A stretch of DNA of 64,000 bases from Glandiceps talaboti (taxonomy: Eukaryota; Hemichordata; Enteropneusta; Spengelidae): the NCBI RefSeq assembly GCF_964340395.1, contig NC_135558.1:2422501-2486500 (forward strand), written 5' to 3'. Of the stretch, positions 61,435 through 64,000 are shown in pieces (position 1 is the stretch's first letter; each line of letters opens with the position of its first letter). A model generated the notes under the pieces. That model had not been told where the DNA came from and did not search any database. It saw nothing but the letters and a program-made list of their open reading frames with translations. The position numbers and the translations under genes are program-made.

Positions 61435-61770
61435 GACGACACCATTCGTGAAAATTTCAAACCTCATAAGCATACAACATAGTCATCTGTGAAAGTTTCA
61501 AACCTCAAAAGCATATGACATTGTCATCTGTGAATAATGTTTTAGCAGCTATAGTTAAGTGACATCTGTGAAAGTTTACAATCTCAGTAGCAGATAACAT
61601 TATCTGTGAAAGTGTACAATCTCACAGCAGACGACACCATCATCTGTGAAAGTTTCAAATCTCAATAGCAGCTATAGTTAAGTGACATCTGTGAAAGTAT
61701 ACAATCTCACAGCAGACGACACCATCATGTGCGAATAACGTTTAAATCACAGAAGGACATCTGTGAAAGT
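61435..61770. repeat. Degenerate tandem repeat around CATCTGTGAAAGTTT
   Basis: At least seven copies, 40-60 bp apart, of CATCTGTGAAAGTTTCAAAC then CTCA-AGCA-A-GACA-CAT. Confidence 0.8.
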
Positions 61771-63069
61771 TTGAAATCTCAGCTGGAGATATAACATCTA
61801 CTGTCAAATGTCATGAGATCAAGACTAATTTGTTTATATAGCCAATATGGCAGCTTCTCATATTGAAAGTTTCAATTCTCAGTAGAGGTCATGTCAGCTA
61901 TCAATGTCAAAGGTTACAACTGCATATGTAGAAGAGACCGACTTATTGACATCAACTGAGTGAGGTCAAAGGTCAAAGCTTCCCCATCTATGATGTGAAA
62001 TTTACATGAATCTCAGCAAGAGGTCGTCGTATCAGTTAGTGGCATATGCAAAAGGTGATTTACAGAATATCCAAATCCTAATTTACTTCAGTTTCCAGCA
62101 TTGAAACTAAGATGAAGATGTTGGTTTTCAAATTGACCAACTGTTGATTGTAAAATGAATGATTTATGCATTCACTGTACTATGAGACCAATCAATGTTT
62201 CATGTCTGACATTAGAGAATTTCAGTCATACAGTACATTTACATGCTCATGCAGTGATATGCACAATTGACTCACATGTACAATTGACTCACACGTTGCA
62301 ACAATAAAACTGAAAATAGTTATCAACAATACCTTATGATAAGAGTATATCGAATTCCCACAATTTATGACACAGATAACTGGGGAATACGGAAGATCGT
62401 CGCATAAATTTCAAGAGATGCTCAAAAACGTATCACTTAGTGCCAGCAGATTTGAAACACTGGCTTGTGGACCCTAACAAGTGGCCTGGGAAAACCCAAC
62501 TATAATATAATATTCATGACAAATATTAGCAATTAAAATATTTCCAGGTCTAATAGTCATATATAGTATGTGAAGTGATCCATTATCACCAAGTCGAATC
62601 ACACTAAAATTATAATTTCAATTTAAAAAATATAACTTTTCATATTAATTCATTTCTCTATAATTTTACGATGGCTAAATTAAACTCTGAATGAACCTGT
62701 TTTGCATGTCTACATTACATGTATCTATCGTGGAGTTCATTACATGCAGGTTTTGCAGATATCTCTTGTTTGTGTGGAATGTGACGTGTACAACTAGTTA
62801 AAGGTGTTATTAATGAGTTGTGGTTATCTTGTTCCGACTCATTTCCCTGACCTTATTAAAAGGACCACAATTTCTATGCCTTTCAATCATTTGTAGTAAA
62901 TTGAGTATAACATAGATCTATAGTTACAGTACATCTTTTTCCATGTTCATGGACAGTGAGAATTAAAATATTGCATTCAGTTTGAACAATCAATTATCAA
63001 ACATGTTCGACAAGATTTGAAAATTAAATAATTCTGCACTATTGACAGCATTTTTCACTTAAAAACTTT

Positions 63070-63425
63070 GCAGAAAGCATTGTGCGGCTTATCACACAAC
63101 TCTACACAGTACAAAACCTATGTGGGTACTGTACGCAGCAACCTGTGCAGCTCACTGTGCAGCAAACTTAGGTTGCAAATAGTGTGCAGGAAGCTTGCAG
63201 CTAATCACACAGCTCTGCATGCACAGTGCAAAACCTGTGCAGGTACATGTAGGAACCTGTGTGGAACTGTGCAAATTAAGCTGTGCGGCTACCTGCACAT
63301 GTAAGGCAAACTGTGCAGAAAGGTTAAAAATACTGTGCAGGAATCATACTAACTGCACAGTACAAAGCCTGTGTGGGTACTGTGTGGCTACCTGTAAATG
63401 TGCGACAAACTGTGCAGCTACTGAA
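63070..63425. repeat. Degenerate CTGTGCAG/TACCTGTG repeat
   Basis: Many CTGTGCAG, GTGCGGCTTATCAC and GGTACTGT blocks, partly palindromic. Frames through it stay open but encode Cys/Thr-rich low-complexity sequence only. Confidence 0.75.
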
Positions 63426-63551
63426 GTAATGCATAAATTATACAAACAAACAATTCAAGATAACAGTATGCAGAGCTGGACATGAGTATAAAGTTGGCGT
63501 CAGATTCAGATTCAGATTCAGGTAGCGTCATATTGAGCATCAGATTCAGCG

Positions 63552-64000
63552 TCAGATAGCGTCAGATCCGAAGACACCCGACAGACTCAATCAAACCTGA
63601 AATAATACTGTTGAGACTACAGGGAAAGATTCTGCTTCACAGCCTTTTGATGGAAGTTGGAATGTCTCTGCTTGCACAATTTTTATTTGGGGAAAAGTAT
63701 GTGAAATAGAGTTGAAATACTTGCAACTGAGACATTGATAGCCCCAAGTTCAGCCACTGTATGTTCATTGGTTGATACGTTTTGCCAATAATGTACATGG
63801 TGTCAGTAAAAGCTAAGTTTACGTATGTAATATGTTGTCATTTTTAAAAATTTGAATTTAGAATTTAAAAATTGTGCAAGCAGAGACATTCCATCTTCCA
63901 TCAAAAGGTTGTGAAGCAGAATCTTTCCCTGTAGTCTCAACGGTATTATTTCAGGTTTGATTGAGTCCGTTGGGTGTCTTCGGATCTGAGGCTATCTGAC
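63552..64000. mobile_element. Large inverted-repeat element reaching the window edge
   Basis: The left arm (63552-63690) contains GATCCGAAGACACCCGACAG, CAGGGAAAGATTCTGCTTCA and GGAATGTCTCTGCTTGCACA. The right arm (63866-64000) is its inverse: TGTGCAAGCAGAGACATTCC, TGAAGCAGAATCTTTCCCTG, GGGTGTCTTCGGATC. The arms are about 135 bp with a 175-bp spacer. Probably a MITE or foldback element; the outer end may lie outside. Confidence 0.8.

Larger units (their letters stand above)
60584..64000. other. ADAR 5' flank
   Basis: An upstream noncoding ADAR exon is required by the acceptor at 60584 but was not identified. The region holds several tandem repeats and one large inverted repeat, listed separately. 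No other gene is recognised. Confidence 0.5.

Noticed and set aside
62941-63485. Cys-rich frames at 63068-63485 as a secreted peptide
   Set aside because: They translate a degenerate CTGTGCAG repeat, lack a signal peptide and differ between overlapping frames.

Overview
This is a eukaryotic (metazoan) nuclear window: AT-rich, intron-rich, with GT-AG splicing and many microsatellites, minisatellites and short palindromic transposon-like elements. I place it in a non-vertebrate bilaterian, probably a marine lophotrochozoan or basal deuterostome. The reasons are an ADAR1-type gene with Z-alpha domains (absent from insects and nematodes), a neuropeptide-type class B1 receptor, and a tRNA-derived SINE with a conserved core like those of marine invertebrates. 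The species cannot be fixed from the sequence. There are no bacterial operons and no CRISPR array.

Two genes can be reconstructed exon by exon, with all splice phases matching. (1) On the + strand, 6923-17984 (or to 21349), lies a secretin-family (class B1) GPCR. It has 11 coding exons covering the hormone-binding ectodomain with all six cysteines, seven transmembrane segments and a basic tail. The first exon with the signal peptide was not found. An internal donor in the last exon (after 17813) can splice to a separate terminal exon at 21233-21349, giving a second C-terminus. (2) On the - strand, 60555 to 32950, lies an ADAR1-like double-stranded-RNA adenosine deaminase of 1016 codons in nine coding exons. 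It has four Z-alpha-type winged-helix domains, one dsRNA-binding domain and a complete deaminase domain (HAE, PCG and SCSDK motifs).

The genes are convergent. Layout: 1-6922, upstream of the receptor, with simple repeats and a cluster of palindromic CRE motifs; 6923-21349, the receptor with repeat-filled introns, including a tRNA-like foldback element and a 35-bp minisatellite in the alternative terminal intron; 21350-32949, the interval between the genes, which probably includes a long ADAR 3' UTR and holds a cluster of X-box-like palindromes and at least four independent hairpin-forming inverted-repeat elements; 32950-60583, ADAR, with a 15.9-kb first intron carrying (ATTCT)n arrays, a SINE and a possible internal TATA promoter; 60584-64000, the ADAR 5' flank, with several degenerate tandem repeats and a large inverted repeat that reaches the window edge.

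The receptor would sense an extracellular peptide at the plasma membrane. ADAR would bind and edit dsRNA, including Z-form RNA. They share no evident pathway. The most notable points are the four-Z-alpha ADAR surrounded by foldback elements that would themselves make editable dsRNA, and the two alternative C-termini of the receptor.
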